DNA from: Bactericera cockerelli
Taxonomy: Eukaryota; Arthropoda; Insecta; Hemiptera; Triozidae
Assembly: GCA_024516035.1 (NCBI GenBank)
Contig: CM044958.1
Coordinates: 43,620,303 to 43,684,302 of the forward strand
Direction of reading: 5' to 3'
Length of the DNA: 64,000 bases
Numbering within the stretch: the first letter of the stretch is position 1; each line of letters opens with the position of its first letter. Positions 1 through 14,100 of the stretch are shown here, in pieces. Under the pieces are notes generated by a model. That model made no database searches. It was not told the DNA's origin and saw nothing but the letters and a program-made list of their open reading frames with translations. Made by a program: the position numbers and the translations under genes.

Positions 1-1349
1 AGGCGGCACTCTGTGAATCTAGAGGTCGTGGGTTCGAAACCCAGCCGGGACATGACAAGTTTTCCTCCCATTAAGGATTTTTACCACATAATAATACGTC
101 TTGGGTTTACTTCTGGAATAATGGGACTTAAAAGTCCTAATCGGGCAGTATAAATAAGGCGATATGATTATTATTATTATAAACAGGGAGTAGACCAACA
201 GTTTGGCTGGGGGACTATGAACAGGAGTAGACCAGCATTGGCTTGGTTCTGGGGGCCCTTGTCAATTATTAGCCTCCTTATAAAGACAGTGGTAGAAGTG
301 CTGAGTCATTCCTCCACTCTCTGGCTACCATCATTCACGATGACGCCACTCTATGATGATGATCCAGTATGTCCTTGTAGCTCAGTGGTAAAGGCGGCGG
401 TCTGGTAATCCAGAGGTCGTGGGTTCGAAACCCAGCCGGGACATGACATGTTATCCTCCCACTTGGGATTTTTACCACATAATAATACGTCTTAGGCTTA
501 CTGCTGGAATAATGGGACTTAAAAGTCCTAATCGGGCAGTATAAATAAGGCGATATGATTATTATTATAAACAGGGAGTAGACCAGCAGTTTGGCTGGGG
601 GACTATAAACAGGGAGTAGACCAGCATTGGCTTGGTTCTGGGGGCCCTTGTCAATTATTAGCCTCCTTATAAAGACAGTGGTAGAAGTGCTGAGTCATTC
701 CTCCACTCTCTGGCTACCATCATTCACGATGACGCCACTCTATGATGATGATCCAGTATGTCCTTGTAGCTCAGTGGTAAAGGCGGCGGTCTGGTAATCC
801 AGAGGTCGTGGGTTCGAAACCCAGCCGGGACATGACATGTTATCCTCCCACTTGGGATTTTTACCACATAATAATACGTCTTAGGCTTACTGCTGGAATA
901 ATGGGACTTAAAAGTCCTAATCGGGCAGTATAAATAAGGCGATATGATTATTATTATAAACAGGGAGTAGACCAGCAGTTTGGCTGGGGGACTATAAACA
1001 GGGAGTAGACCAGCATTGGCTTGGTTCTGGGGCCCTTGTCAATTATTAGCCTCCTTATAAAGACAGTGGTAGAAGTGCTGAGTCATTCCTCCACTCTCTG
1101 GCTACCATCATTCACGATGACGCCACTCTATGATGATGATCCAGTATGTCCTTGTAGCTCAGTGGTAAAGGCGGCGGTCTGGTAATCCAGAGGTCGTGGG
1201 TTCGAAACCCAGCCGGGACATGACATGTTATCCTCCCACTTGGGATTTTTACCACATAATAATACGTCTTAGGCTTACTGCTGGAATAATGGGACTTAAA
1301 AGTCCTAATCGGGCAGTATAAATAAGGCGTTATTATTATTATAATCCAT
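1..1349 (+). repeat. Tandem composite SINE array (~390-bp unit)
   Basis: Three to four head-to-tail units. Each consists of a tRNA-like head (gtagctcagtggtaaaggcg ... ggttcgaaacccagccggga), a body, a 3' segment ending ataaggcgatat plus (ATT)n, and a second ~190-bp repeat beginning aaacagggagtagacc. Units start near 1 (partial), 372, 762 and 1147 and are >95% alike by eye. Both parts also occur singly elsewhere in the window, so the pair was amplified as a block. Confidence 0.8.
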
Positions 1350-1446
1350 AAATTCGAAGAAAAAACCTTTTGACCGGAGACTCACCGCTCTATGATCCGG
1401 TCCACATTGGACGGGGCCAGGGTTCGACTCCCGCTCCCCCCCTCAC

Positions 1447-1600
1447 CCCCCTCTCCTCTCCTCTTCTCCCTCTCATCCTCCTCATCACTCCACGATCCCA
1501 TGACGTCACCGGAGGCGGAGCTGTCGTGGTAGGCGCGCGTGTGAACGAACCCTACGACCAGGCCGTGAAGTGTGGACGCGTCCTGTTTCTCCAGCAGTGC
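1447..1600 (-). CDS. FHIP2A: FHIP2 coding exon 10 (3' boundary uncertain)
   Basis: After acceptor ttcaccgcag the frame continues [20 protein letters not shown], matching the family HLLQKPNEHILYNLVL helix. It then passes into an acidic/Lys-rich linker ([11 protein letters not shown]). The best donor is gtgagg near 1446, inside a G/C tract. Further down the frame runs into tRNA-like SINE sequence, so the exon must end near here. Later exons are outside the window. Confidence 0.72.
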
Positions 1601-1727
1601 CTGCGGTGAAAATAGTTGGAAGTGGTTATCGTCGCTTATAAGTTCATTATTCAATTATCTTCTTATATTGCAAAATGATAATGTGTGTGTGTGTGTGTGT
1701 GTGCGTGTGTGTGTGTGTGTGTGTGTG

Positions 1728-1810
<83 letters not shown>

Positions 1811-1978
1811 AAGAGAGAGAGAGAGAGAGGGCGAGAGAGTTTGTGTGTGTGTGTGTTTGTGGGAGGGGAGGGGAGGGGAGGGAGAGAGAGAGAGAGAGAG
1901 AGAGAGAAAATGAGAGAAAGAGAGAGAGAGAGAGAGGGCGAGAGAGTTTGTGTGTGTGTGTGTGTGTTTGTAGGAGGG

Positions 1979-2029
<51 letters not shown>

Positions 2030-2031
2030 GG

Positions 2032-2065
<34 letters not shown>

Positions 2066-2073
2066 GGGAGAGA

Positions 2074-2111
<38 letters not shown>

Positions 2112-5100
2112 GTGTGCTTCGCTTGAACTCGAGAACCACGAGTCGGATTGAGCTGTGATTTTGTTACTTAATGAATATTGTATGGACGCTGGCTTATTGT
2201 TGTTTTTCTTGGACTCACCGTGAACAGTTTGAGCGTGTGTAGACACACGGCGTCATTGGAGTGGAAGCAACTCTGCAGCAGAGCTTGCTTCTGGGGAGAC
2301 TGCACTGAGAGGGGCGTGTCCAGAACTTCGCAATCCCCCAGCAGCCACTCTCGGAACACTGGAACAAAAAATAAATGCTTTTATTTATATACACTTTATT
2401 TTTTTTACAAAAGAATCATCAAAAAAAATAATAATAATAATAACAATAAATTTAAAAAAAAACTTAGAAGTATGCACAAAAAGAAATGAATGGGTGAGTA
2501 GAAGAACCAGGAATGTCAAAAATCGATTATTATTTTTTCGTAGAATAAGAAAAAATGTACTCTTTTCTATCATCTCTGTGAATATGAAAGAGAAATACCC
2601 CTTATAAGTATAATTTTTTTCGATTTTAAAGTGGGGGAAGCATACTTATTAGCATGCTAATATTTTTCTTATTTTTGCTTTCCTGACAAGTCGATTTTTG
2701 ACATTCCTGGTTCTTCTACTCACCCATTCAAATAAAGATCAATATTAATTTTTAATTACAATATTGTTTTGTAATCCGGGGCGAAGTTAATGCCTTAGGC
2801 ATTCTCTGCGACTTAACCGCGATTCTTTGTGTGTGTGTTTTTTTTTATATAATACTAGCCGTTTGCCCGTGCTTTGCAACGGGACTAAATTTCAAATTTA
2901 CTAAGGCATGGCCGTACTGCTGGACAGCAATGCCTTTTTGAACTTTTTATAATTTTTCTGGACAAAGCGATAATGGTTTTGGGGGGTCAATTCTGAGACA
3001 TTTTCGCTATCTCTTACCGTTTTGGCTTAATAACTCCGGACAAACAAACAAACAAACAAACATATGTAGGTAGGTAGGTAGGTAGGTAGGTAGGTAGGTA
3101 GTCCTTTTTTCTGTTTTATATATAGAGATTTACGAACTTGCGTGCCCATTTTATAAAACAGTTACATGATTAAACTTACAACTAATATACAAAACTAATT
3201 ATAATACATGTTAACTTACAAGCTAAAAGCTAAATAAACTAAGGGCGGATTTATAGGCGTTTTTGTAATACCTCTGTGCGCTAAGTCACGGATTGCGTAC
3301 TGTGTAGGATAGGGAAAACCGACGCTTACCAACGACTCAAGTTATTGATGTTGTCTATTAATTTAGCCCTAAATGTTAAAAGGTAAATTGTCTGTTTCTA
3401 ATAATTGTAGGTATTTTACTAGAATTATTTTATGTCTTTTTGTGTTATTTCTTTACTTTCCGTGTTCAATTGTTCATTTCTTGCTCATATCTTGAACATC
3501 CAGAAAAGAGCAGAACATTTGGATTAGCTCAGTGGTTAAGCACTCGCTTGCCATGCGGAAGGTCCCGGGTTCGATCCCCCGTGCCGACCAAAAATTGTAT
3601 TCTTAATTTGGTTACAATTGTTTGTAAGGGATACCTTCCGGTGCGCTCGTGTTGACCCAGTACCTAAGTAGTAAGTATTGTGTCACTTCTCGCCCATCAG
3701 AGGGGAGGCATACTACGGGATGGGTAGGCTACAACACAGACCATAAGCGTCTACAGTAGCACCTGTTTCATGGCTACGAAATAAAACGGCTGTGAAACAC
3801 TCATCTTTAAAAAAAAAAAAAAAAATGATTGCTGTACTTGGGACTGGAAACACCGACCTTCAGATTACAAGTCCGCCGACTGATCGTTCTAGCTACTGAC
3901 AGTGCTGGATTAAGGCTGCGCGCGGCCTTGGCATTTCAAGGCGCGGGGTCCTTGGCATTTCAAGGCGCAAGGCCCTTGGCATTTCATGATACCGGAAGGT
4001 ATCTCCGACAAAGAGCCGGGACTTGATTTTGAATACAAGTTATTTGTCGATTCTAAGGATCGAACACAGGACCTCACGCTACTGATACTATTATACTGTC
4101 ACTGACAATATAAAATAGTAATTATGTAAGTGACCCTCAGTGGAATGTAACCACTAGGCGAGATTAAGTACCACCTGACACTCCGAGTGTTATTATTATG
4201 TGATGACAAAATTAAATAAACGAGAAAAAAATATCTGCATTGAGTGAGATTCGAACGACGAATCCGTACACTACCTAGATTTCCATACTAGCGCCTTAAT
4301 CACCTGAACTGCCAATCAGGAGAAGTGGACATGGCTCCTCACCCAGCCTGTATTGGGCCGCGGAACTTACCGGTATAAAGGGCAGGAGCAGTGGACATAG
4401 CTATACACCTCACCCAGCCTGTATTGGGCCGGGGAACTTACCGGTGTAGAGGGCGGGAGAGGTGGACATAGCTATACACCTCACCCAGCCGGTATTGGGC
4501 CGGGGAACTTACCGGTGTAGAGGGTGGAAGAGGTGGACATAGCTATACACCTCACCCAGCCTGTATTGGGCCGGTGAACTTACCGGTGTAGAGGGCGGGA
4601 GAAGTGGACATAGCTATACACCTCACCCAGCCTGAATTGGGCCGGGGAACTTACCGGTGTAGAGGGCGGGAGAAGTGGACATAGCTATACACCTCACCCA
4701 GCCTGTATTGGGCCGCGGAACTTACCGGTATAAAGGGCAGGAGCAGTGGACATAGCTATACACCTCACCCAGCCTGTATTGGGCGGGGGAACTTCCGGTG
4801 TAGAGTGCAGGAGAGGTGGACAATTGGACATAGCTATACACCTCACCCAGCCTGTATTGGGCCGGGGAACTTACCGGTGTAGAGGGCGGGAGAAGTGGAC
4901 ATAGCTATACACCTCACCCAGCCTGTATTGGGCCGGGGAACTTGCCGGTGTAGAGGGCGGGAGAAGTGGACATAGCTATACACCTCACCCAGCCTGTATT
5001 GGGCCGGGGAACTTACCGGTGTAGAGGGTGGGAGAAGTGGGCATAGCTATACACCTCACCCAGCCTGTATTGGGCCGGGGAACTTACCGGTGTAGAGGGC

Positions 5101-8100
5101 GGGAGCGGTGGACATAGCTATACACCACACCCAGCCTGTATTGGGCCGGGGAACTTACCGGTGTAGAGGGCGGGAGAAGTGGACATAGCTATACACCTCA
5201 CCCAGCCTGTATTGGGCCGGGGAACTTGCCGGTGTAGAGGGCGGGAGAAGTGGACATAGCTATACACCTCACCCAGCCTGTATTGGGCCGCGGAACTTAC
5301 CGGTATAAAGGGCAGGAGCAGTGGACATAGCTATACACCTCACCCAGCCTGTATTGGGCGGGGGAACTTCCGGTGTAGAGTGCAGGAGAGGTGGACAATT
5401 GGACATAGCTATACACCTCACCCAGCCTGTATTGGGCCGGGGAACTTACCGGTGTAGAGGGCGGGAGAGGTGGACATAGCTATACACCTCACCCAGCCTG
5501 TATTGGGCCGGGGAACTTGCCGGTGTAGAGGGCGGGAGAAGTGGACATAGCTATACACCTCACCCAGCCTGTATTGGGCCGGGGAACTTACCGGTGTAGA
5601 GGGCGGGAGAGGTGGACATAGCTATACACCTCACCCAGCCTGTATTGGGCCGGGGAACTTGCCGGTGTAGAGGGCGGGAGAAGTGGACATAGCTATACAC
5701 CTCACCCAGCCTGTATTGGGCCGGGGAACTTGCCGGTGTAGAGGGCGGGAGAAGTGGACATAGCTATACACCTCACCCAGCCTGTATTGGGCCGGGGAAC
5801 TTACCGGTGTAGAGGGCGGGAGAGGTGGACATAGCTATACACCTCACCCAGTCTGTATTGGGCCGGGGAACTTACCGGTGTAGAGGGCGGGAGAGGTGGA
5901 CATAGCTATACACCTCACCCAGCCTGTATTGGGCCGGGGAACTTGCCGGTGTAGAGGGCGGGAGAAGTGGACATAGCTATACACCTCACCCAGCCTGTAT
6001 TGGGCCGGGGAACTTGCCGGTGTAGAGGGCGGGAGAAGTGGACATAGCTATACACCTCACCCAGCCTGTATTGGGCGGGGGAACTTCCGGTGTAGAGTGC
6101 AGGAGAGGTGGACAATTGGACATAGCTATACACCTCACCCAGCCTGTATTGGGCCGGGGAACTTACCGGTGTAGAGGGCGGGAGAAGTGGACATAGCTAT
6201 ACACCTCACCCAGCCTGTATTGGGCCGGGGAACTTGCCGGTGTAGAGGGCGGGAGAAGTGGACATAGCTATACACCTCAACCAGCCTGTATTGGGCCGGG
6301 GAGCTTACCGGTGTAGAGGGCGGGAGAAGTGGACATAGCTATACACCTCACCCAGCCTGTATTGGGCCGGGGAACTTACCGGTGTAGAGGGCGGGAGAAG
6401 TGGACATAGCTATACACCTCACGCAGCCTGTATTGGGCCGGGGAACTTACCGGTGTAGAGGGCGGGAGCGGTGGACATAGCTATGCACCGCGTCAGAACA
6501 GACAGGCTCAGAACGTGGTCTAGAAAGTCCGCAGTGAACACACACTCCACGAAGCAAATCTTGAACACTTCACAGAGGGCGGCTGAAATCACTGTTTCGC
6601 TCTCACTGATCAACTGAAAATCGGTAAAATAATGAGGTAAAGTTAAGGTACATAGTTGAATGCGTCTCTCAAAGCACACGTCTCTGGTGTGAAACCACAC
6701 GACTTTCCATATCCCCCAAAAATAAGTCGAATTCCACCACTGACTGGTGACTCAACGGTAACAGATGAAGCTGACAATGATTTAACCTGATTCATATAAC
6801 CAAACCAAGATAAGAAGAGTACATGCTGAGAATAGCCTTTAGGTGCAAATAGTAGTAGTGGTAAAAAACTTGGTAAATACATCTATTTAAATAAATAAAA
6901 TATATTCATTCACATGTGGAAACAGAAAGTTCAGGTGATCAATGGACGAATGGTCTCGCACATTGACCATTTTGTCTACCAATGAACCTACCTGGTTTAT
7001 GAAATCAAACCAAGAGAAGAAGAGTACAAGCTGAGAATAACCATGGCATGCACTAGTGGTATCACTTAACAAGGCATCCAACCTGATAACATAAGAAGTT
7101 TAAAAAACCAATATTAGTAACACAAAGATACATATTTATTGATTCACCATTTTGCTTTCATTATTGATTTCCCCACCACCGAAATTCATTTGACAAGAGA
7201 CTCCCAATATTTTAGCAAAAATTTATCTAACAGCCATAATAATTACAATTAAAAACCTGTATAGTAAATATATAAAATTTGAACAAACCTTTAACCAGCC
7301 TAGCTACTGGTCAAATTCCAAAGCTCAGAAGATTCAAACAGACAAAGAAGCTAAAAAGCCTCCCGATGATTGTTCCTGCATAGAATTTTTTAGATAAATA
7401 CTTACTTATATATTGTTTTATAAAATCAAGTTAATTAAAACAATTATTAGAAGAATTTTCTCAGGCCAGGCATAGCATTTATGTTGAGCCAGAAGGCAAA
7501 ACTAAATGTATACAGGGTGAGCATAAAGTCTCACCCCACCCCCCGTATCTCGAGAATGGCTGAAAATACAAGAAAACGCAAAAACCCGTATTCCTTAATT
7601 TTTAGGTTGATTAATTTTTAGCTAAAAAAAAAAATTGTCTACACGGCCCCAGTCAGGCTGGGCATGGACCAATTTTAAAATCTTAAATGGAATGGTATGT
7701 CTTGTGGCATATTGTTTTAAAGGTCTCATAGAGAGAAGTTCATTACAACAAATTTCAGTGAGCTACAACTTACCGTTCTCGAGATACAGGGTCGGACGTC
7801 CTGCGTAATATCCATATATTTTGACCTATAACTCGTTGACCGTAAATTCCAGAAAAATGAAATTTGTTGATAATAACTCCTTATCGCAAGAACTTTCGAA
7901 CAAGTTAAAACTGGATTTGTTTTTTCGTTAAATTTTTTCGGACTTTTCGTCCGGGTGGCTGACGAAACCGACCAGAAACTAATATCAACAGAGTATGTCG
8001 AGTTATAATTTTTTCGAAGGTGCTTGTCATAAGGAGTTATTATCAACAAATTTCATTTTTCTGGAATTTACGGTCAACGAGTTATAGGTCAAAATATATG

Positions 8101-11100
8101 GATATTACGCAGGACGTCCGACCCTGTATCTCGAGAACGGTAAGTTGTAGCCCACTGAAATTTGTTGTAATGAACTTCTCTCTATGAGACCTTTAAAACA
8201 ATGTGCCACAAGACATACCATTCTATTTAAGATTTTAAAGTTGGTCCATGCCCAGCCTGACTGGGGCCATGTAGGCAAAAATTTTTTGGCTGAAAATTAA
8301 TCCTCCTAAAAATTAAGGAATACGGGTTTTTGCGTTTTCTTGTATTTTTAGCCATTCTCGAGATACGGGGGGTGGGGTGAGACTTTATGCTCACCCTGTA
8401 TACTAGAGGTGTATTTTTCTTTTGGATAATTTTTTTTTTTTTCCAGGTTCGGTATTTCCAAATATTTCCATTTTACTCCAAATATTTCCAGTTTAGTTTC
8501 CCCACTATTCGTGAAAGAAAAATGCGTTTCGGTACTTTTAAGATAAACATTGGACTTAACCTATAAAAGAACTGAAAGCAAGAATTTTCTAAATCCATTT
8601 TGGTTAACCAATCTGGAAGATGATTTTTCCTCTTCCAAAAGAAAAATGACTTTCTTCCAGTTCGTTCATTTTATTCCAGTTGAATTCACATTGGTTAGAA
8701 AGAAAAATACGACTCAGATGTCGAAAAAAAAAAAAAAAAACCATTCTCACCCCCAAGAAACATTGATCTCCTGAATGCATTCGACATCCGAGTTGTCTCG
8801 TATCTCATCAAATAGATTGACCAGCCTGCTGGTGATGGCCACGGTAAGGTTGGTATCCGTCACCACAAAGTCGCTCACTCGATTCTCCCTCATGGACACA
8901 AGAAGCATGATCGCTTGACACACCTTGATTCGAACCACTGTGTCCTGAAAATGTAAAAAAAAAAAACATGGGAGATCCAGAACAAAATCTTAATAATAAT
9001 AATAATAAATATGGTTAGGTATTGTATATTTACGGTACATGACCAATTTACAGGAAACAACAATATATAAGATTTTTTTTTCTTTTTACAGATACAAACG
9101 AAATACATTGTCACTGATTGTCTTGGAAATATTCTTTCAGGTCTGTTAATTCAGAAGTAAATATTGTAAAAAAAAAGTAAAAAAAAAAACACTGTAAAGA
9201 CAATTGTAGAAATGCTGAGTCATTCCTCCACTGTCTAGCTACCATCGTCCACGATGACGCCACCCTATGATGTTGATGAATCCAGAAGTGTCGGGTTTGA
9301 AACCCAGCCAGGACATGCAAAGTTATCCGCCCTTTTGGGATTTTTGACTCTTAATAATACGTTTTGGGATTACTGCTGGAATAATTGGATTTAATAGTCC
9401 TAATCGGGCAGTACAAATAAAGCAATATTATTATTTTATGTGAATAGTTACTGCGGGCGAGTTAGAAAAATTGTAAAAAAAATTGAGTAGCTGCTTTGAT
9501 ATGAGCAGCGACCAGTGGCGGAATTATGGGCCAATGATACACAAAAATTAAAATCAAAATTCCTGTGCTACCCACTAAAATTGTAATATAATAAAATAAC
9601 ACATAGAACACAAATTTATCTATCTCACGGACACGGAACTATTATACTTGAAAGAATATTTCCAAGGTTTTTTTTACCAACTTCAGCATAGCTTGTTGCT
9701 TAATAAAGCGACAAACTGGTTCGAGTCCCAAGTTAGCAGCGTGATTTTAATTAACTTTGACATCCCGAAATTGATCAACACGAATATGATAACAACAAGT
9801 GGGGCAAGGACTTCGATTGTTTTAGACCTCTCTTTAAATAAATGTTCATAAAAAAAACTATATGTAAGTTATTATTAGATTAAAAAATAAATGTAACTCG
9901 ACAAACACATGAGAATAACATCTCAATATCTAATATCTCAGACGATATTTGTATCAATGTTCCTCTAAGAACCTTAAGAATTAGACCCCCAAGAAATTTC
10001 TTTTTCATTAAAAACTGTCCCTGTTTACTCGAAAGCCTCAATTCGCCATGTATTGCAGCTATGCTACTTTTCAATCAATACTCATCACAATTGGATCTAG
10101 CAATGAAATCCTCTCACTATAACATACTATGTAAGGAGATGCTAGGATTAGTACCAACTTGATTTTATTGTTATTATTGTTTTTTTTTTTTCTCTCTCAC
10201 TTTATTAACTTCTTCTCATTGTTCTTGTAAGTGGAGCTTGTAAAATTGCTTCGTTGGAACAATGCTAAAAAAAAAAAAAAACTCACAGCACTATTGATGT
10301 AAGTTAGGAGAGCATCCATCAGATGTACAGAGCTTTGAGGAGTGGAGTCCTGGTCTTTGGGTTTGTGGCTAGGGTCTAGTTTAACAGGATCCTGCAAAGA
10401 CGAGATATAAGCGAATGAATAAAAAGCTAGGCGCATGGTCTCTATCACCAAGAACCGCTAGTGTGAAGTTGATGAATTTTAAATGGGACCATCTACAATG
10501 CGTATGCTATATGTGTACAAAATTTCGTTGAAATCCATCCAGTGGTTTCTGAAATTTGCGCGTTATAAGGAATGTTTTTAATGACAGACACAAAACCAAA
10601 TTTGCTCAGGAGGTTATGAAACCTCCAGAAAAAATAGAAATCGGAGCAAAAAAACATTTTCTTTTTTACAAAAACGAACACAATACTTACGATGTTCTGC
10701 TTTCTTGTTAAAATCAGTTTATTCAGATGACATGAGAATCTATTGTTTGGGATTCCATCCGATGCATGTGATAAACACAAACTAGGTATATGTCTATATG
10801 AGAACCATTTTTTTTAAAATGTCTCTTTAATATATATAGCTGCCTGGGGGACTATAAACAGGGAGTAGACCAGCAGTCCGGCTGGGGGACTATAAACAGG
10901 GAGTAGACCAGCATTGGCTTGGTTCTGGGGGCCCTTGTCAATTATTAGCCTCCTTGTATAGACAGTGGTTAAAGTGCTGAGTCATTACTCCACTGTCTGG
11001 CTACCATCGTTCACAATGACGTCACTCTATGATGATGAATATATAGCTCATTTGAGATGGGAGTTTTAAACTCTATTCCCTTGAAACTCACAGACCAGCT

Positions 11101-14100
11101 ATCCCAACTATCTCACTAAGCCTAGGTTGGACATTTCATTTGGAATGAGCTAATTTAATTGATTTTAATTTTTTTATGTACACACAATAGCCTGTCACAT
11201 AAATGACGGGTTTTGTGGGCTGGGTCAGTTTTATTTTAATTGAATGCATGTCTTGAAAAACAATCTATGTTAAATGTTAAAAAATTTGGAAATTGGTTTT
11301 ACTTCAAAATAATTACCTAAGGGGGGGGAGGTTAGAATTCATAGCTTCAAAAAAATATATATACAGAGAAAAATGATTATAAGACCTTAAAACATTTTTC
11401 AAGAAGAAGAAAAGAGAAAAAATATGAAGCCTAGTATTCTAAACACCTTTTAGATCATTATTTTCAAAGGAAAATGGTGTCCCAAATTTGTAACGTAGAT
11501 TGTTTTTCGAAACACACATTCAATTGTTATGCTGGGAACTTTCTCAACTTACATTGGTAAAAAAGATTGATGTGTAGGGAATTTCTTGTCGGAGTAAACA
11601 ACTAAGGGTACATAGGAACTGAACTTCATCCGTCTCGGAGGCACTGTGCTTGTTTCCATCACAAGATTCTATGAGACGCTGAAAATAAAATTCAGTGGCA
11701 CATCAAAAAACGGGCGAAAGATGACTTATGCCTTTTTCCAATTATTGCATTGTTCACAGTACTGTTTCAATGGATACACAGTACTGTTCTGCACCAGGAA
11801 CAATTTTTTTCTTTGATATCTCGTTTTTTCACCAAGTTACACAAGTTTTTGTAAACAGATCTCTGTGATTTATCATAAAAAAACGTGTGTTATCAACGAT
11901 TTCATTTCACATTGAAGCAATGATCTACCTTTTTTATGTTAATTGTTTTTAAATGTATACGTATGTAACCTATACCTATGTAAAAACCTTTTTTAAAACA
12001 ATAAAAAAAAATACCATTTGGAAATTATATTTGTAAATGGGCGAATAAGTCATCTTTTTAAAATGCTAATAAAAAGTACTTGCATCAGTAAATTTGACAT
12101 TAAAATATGTTTTTCCAGCAGAAAAAAGATATCTATTTTTTTACCAATAGTTTTTCCTCTAAAACTTTATCTTCAGAAATTATCTTCTCAAACTTTAAAC
12201 ACGTTTTTCTCAAAACTCAATTTTTTGACTTTCACCCATTCACCCTTTTTCCAAGGTGCCCCTTAATGAGGTACGTGAGTTCTGTTGTGTTTGTACTTTA
12301 TTGATAAGGTTTTGACTACAAAAAATATTAAAATAATACATAGTTTATATAAATTTACACTTTGTAAAAATGTAATTATAATTTTGTTACAGATGAACTA
12401 TTTATTTATTACCTTCTATCAACCAATCTAACTTCTTTCTTTTTTGTTTACACATGTCATACCTATGTTTTCATAAATTGAATTTGTCAGATTTTTTTTC
12501 TTTTAACCTAATTACATTATCTTTTCTGATCTTTTAATGTTTTTCCCTCAATTTGTAACAACCTAAGAATTAAGGAATTTTTAAAAAATCACTTAAACAA
12601 TTCATCTTAGAAGCCAAATAAAAATGGCTTAGGATGGGTCCTCTGTATGAAGAAAAAAGGAAATGAAAAATAAAACAAATGATTTATTATTTTTTTTTTT
12701 AAATCTCACTTTGATGGGTTGGTATATTGCAGGATGTGCTAGCAGAGGGTTGTAGAATTGGTTGATAAGTTTGCATGTGAACCTGAGCACATATTGTTTC
12801 ATCCCGGGAGGATCATCTCCAGTACCTAGGGTGGCCAGAAGATTCATCATGCTGTTCTGCAGCAAATATTCCAAACATGCTCCTGTCTCACCTCTATGAG
12901 TACAGGTGGATTTTTCTGCTATGAGAATCTGAAAAGAGACATATTGATTCCAAGATTACCATACTGAAGATTATGAAGGTATTTTAATGAATTTGCTTAT
13001 TTTTATTAATGTAATCTCATGATTTATAAATAAAACATAGTATTAATTAATTTTGTATGGACATATTATAAAATATTACTAGGATTTTATGAGAGCCAAC
13101 TTAAAAAAAAAAAAACAATACAATAGAAATGGTTTATGATGACACCATTTAAAATAAACATTTGGCTATATAGCAAACAAAATCTCAGGTTCCTTGAAGT
13201 TTGTTATAAACAATTTCTACTGTACTTCTGATTTTTAATATTAGAAATTTAATGGATGTAAAAATAACAAAGTCAATTTAAATTGGATTTGCTGGAATCT
13301 AGATTGTGGAAAAAAAATAGTTAGTTCAAAACTTACATCAAACAATGAGTCTAGATGAAAAGGGATATTGGTGAGTTCAATTGATGCTCGACTCTCAGGG
13401 GACACAACCAGGTAATGATTCATCAACCTCTTCCAATGGTACTCAAAGTCATCTAGCAACGGAGCGGGTGGTGCAAGCTGAACAAAGAAGAAATGGCATT
13501 CAGATGCATAATCCCATACTCTGCAGGTGTATCATTTGAAAAATGAATCCACAGACGGAAAAAATCAAATTTTATTTAGTAAACTTTAATCCTCTCTTAT
13601 ACAGAATATTAAATAAATAAATGTGTTTTTTGTGTTATAACATCACATTTTTTTTAGTGAGTAGTGCAGAATCATAGGACTTTTCCATATCTTTTTTTTT
13701 TTTTTTTTTTTAATAAGATATTAGTAATCTTATTTTTGCCTATAATTCCACCACTAGTCACTGCTCACATTAAATCAGCTACTCATTTTTCCTCACGAGT
13801 GGACCCAAACACCCAAGAACAGAGCAGAAAAAATCCTGCCCGGCTGGGGATCAAACCCAGGTCACCTTGTGTGCAATGCCTAGCACGCTAGCTCACTCAG
13901 CCACAGTGACTTCTTATACAGAATATTATTAAATGGGGTTTTAACAGTCCATTCAACATGTAAGTCTCAAGACAGGGGTGTTACCCTCCATTTTCAGGAA
14001 ACTCCAAAACCTGCTACCCACTTTAACCTTACTCAGCCTGGGTTGAGCCAGAATTCTAGCATGATGAAGTCTTCACTTGGCTGGATGATAACTTTGGTGG

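Noticed and set aside
372..445. Functional tRNA genes at the many A/B-box pairs
   Set aside because: Each is the head of a repeated SINE with body and tail; sequence is degenerate and multicopy. Real tRNA function is not supported.
1663..2246. Long Ser/Leu- and Glu/Arg-rich open frames on both strands
   Set aside because: Produced by GT/GA microsatellites; the same reason applies to 15705-16048, 43529-43897 and 63026-63534.
3060..3110. TAGG repeats as telomere-like sequence
   Set aside because: The motif is a GTAG/TAGG tetranucleotide inside a Helitron, not the insect TTAGG repeat.
4321..6480. CRISPR-like direct repeat array
   Set aside because: Units are head-to-tail with no unique spacers, and the host is eukaryotic; it is a minisatellite.
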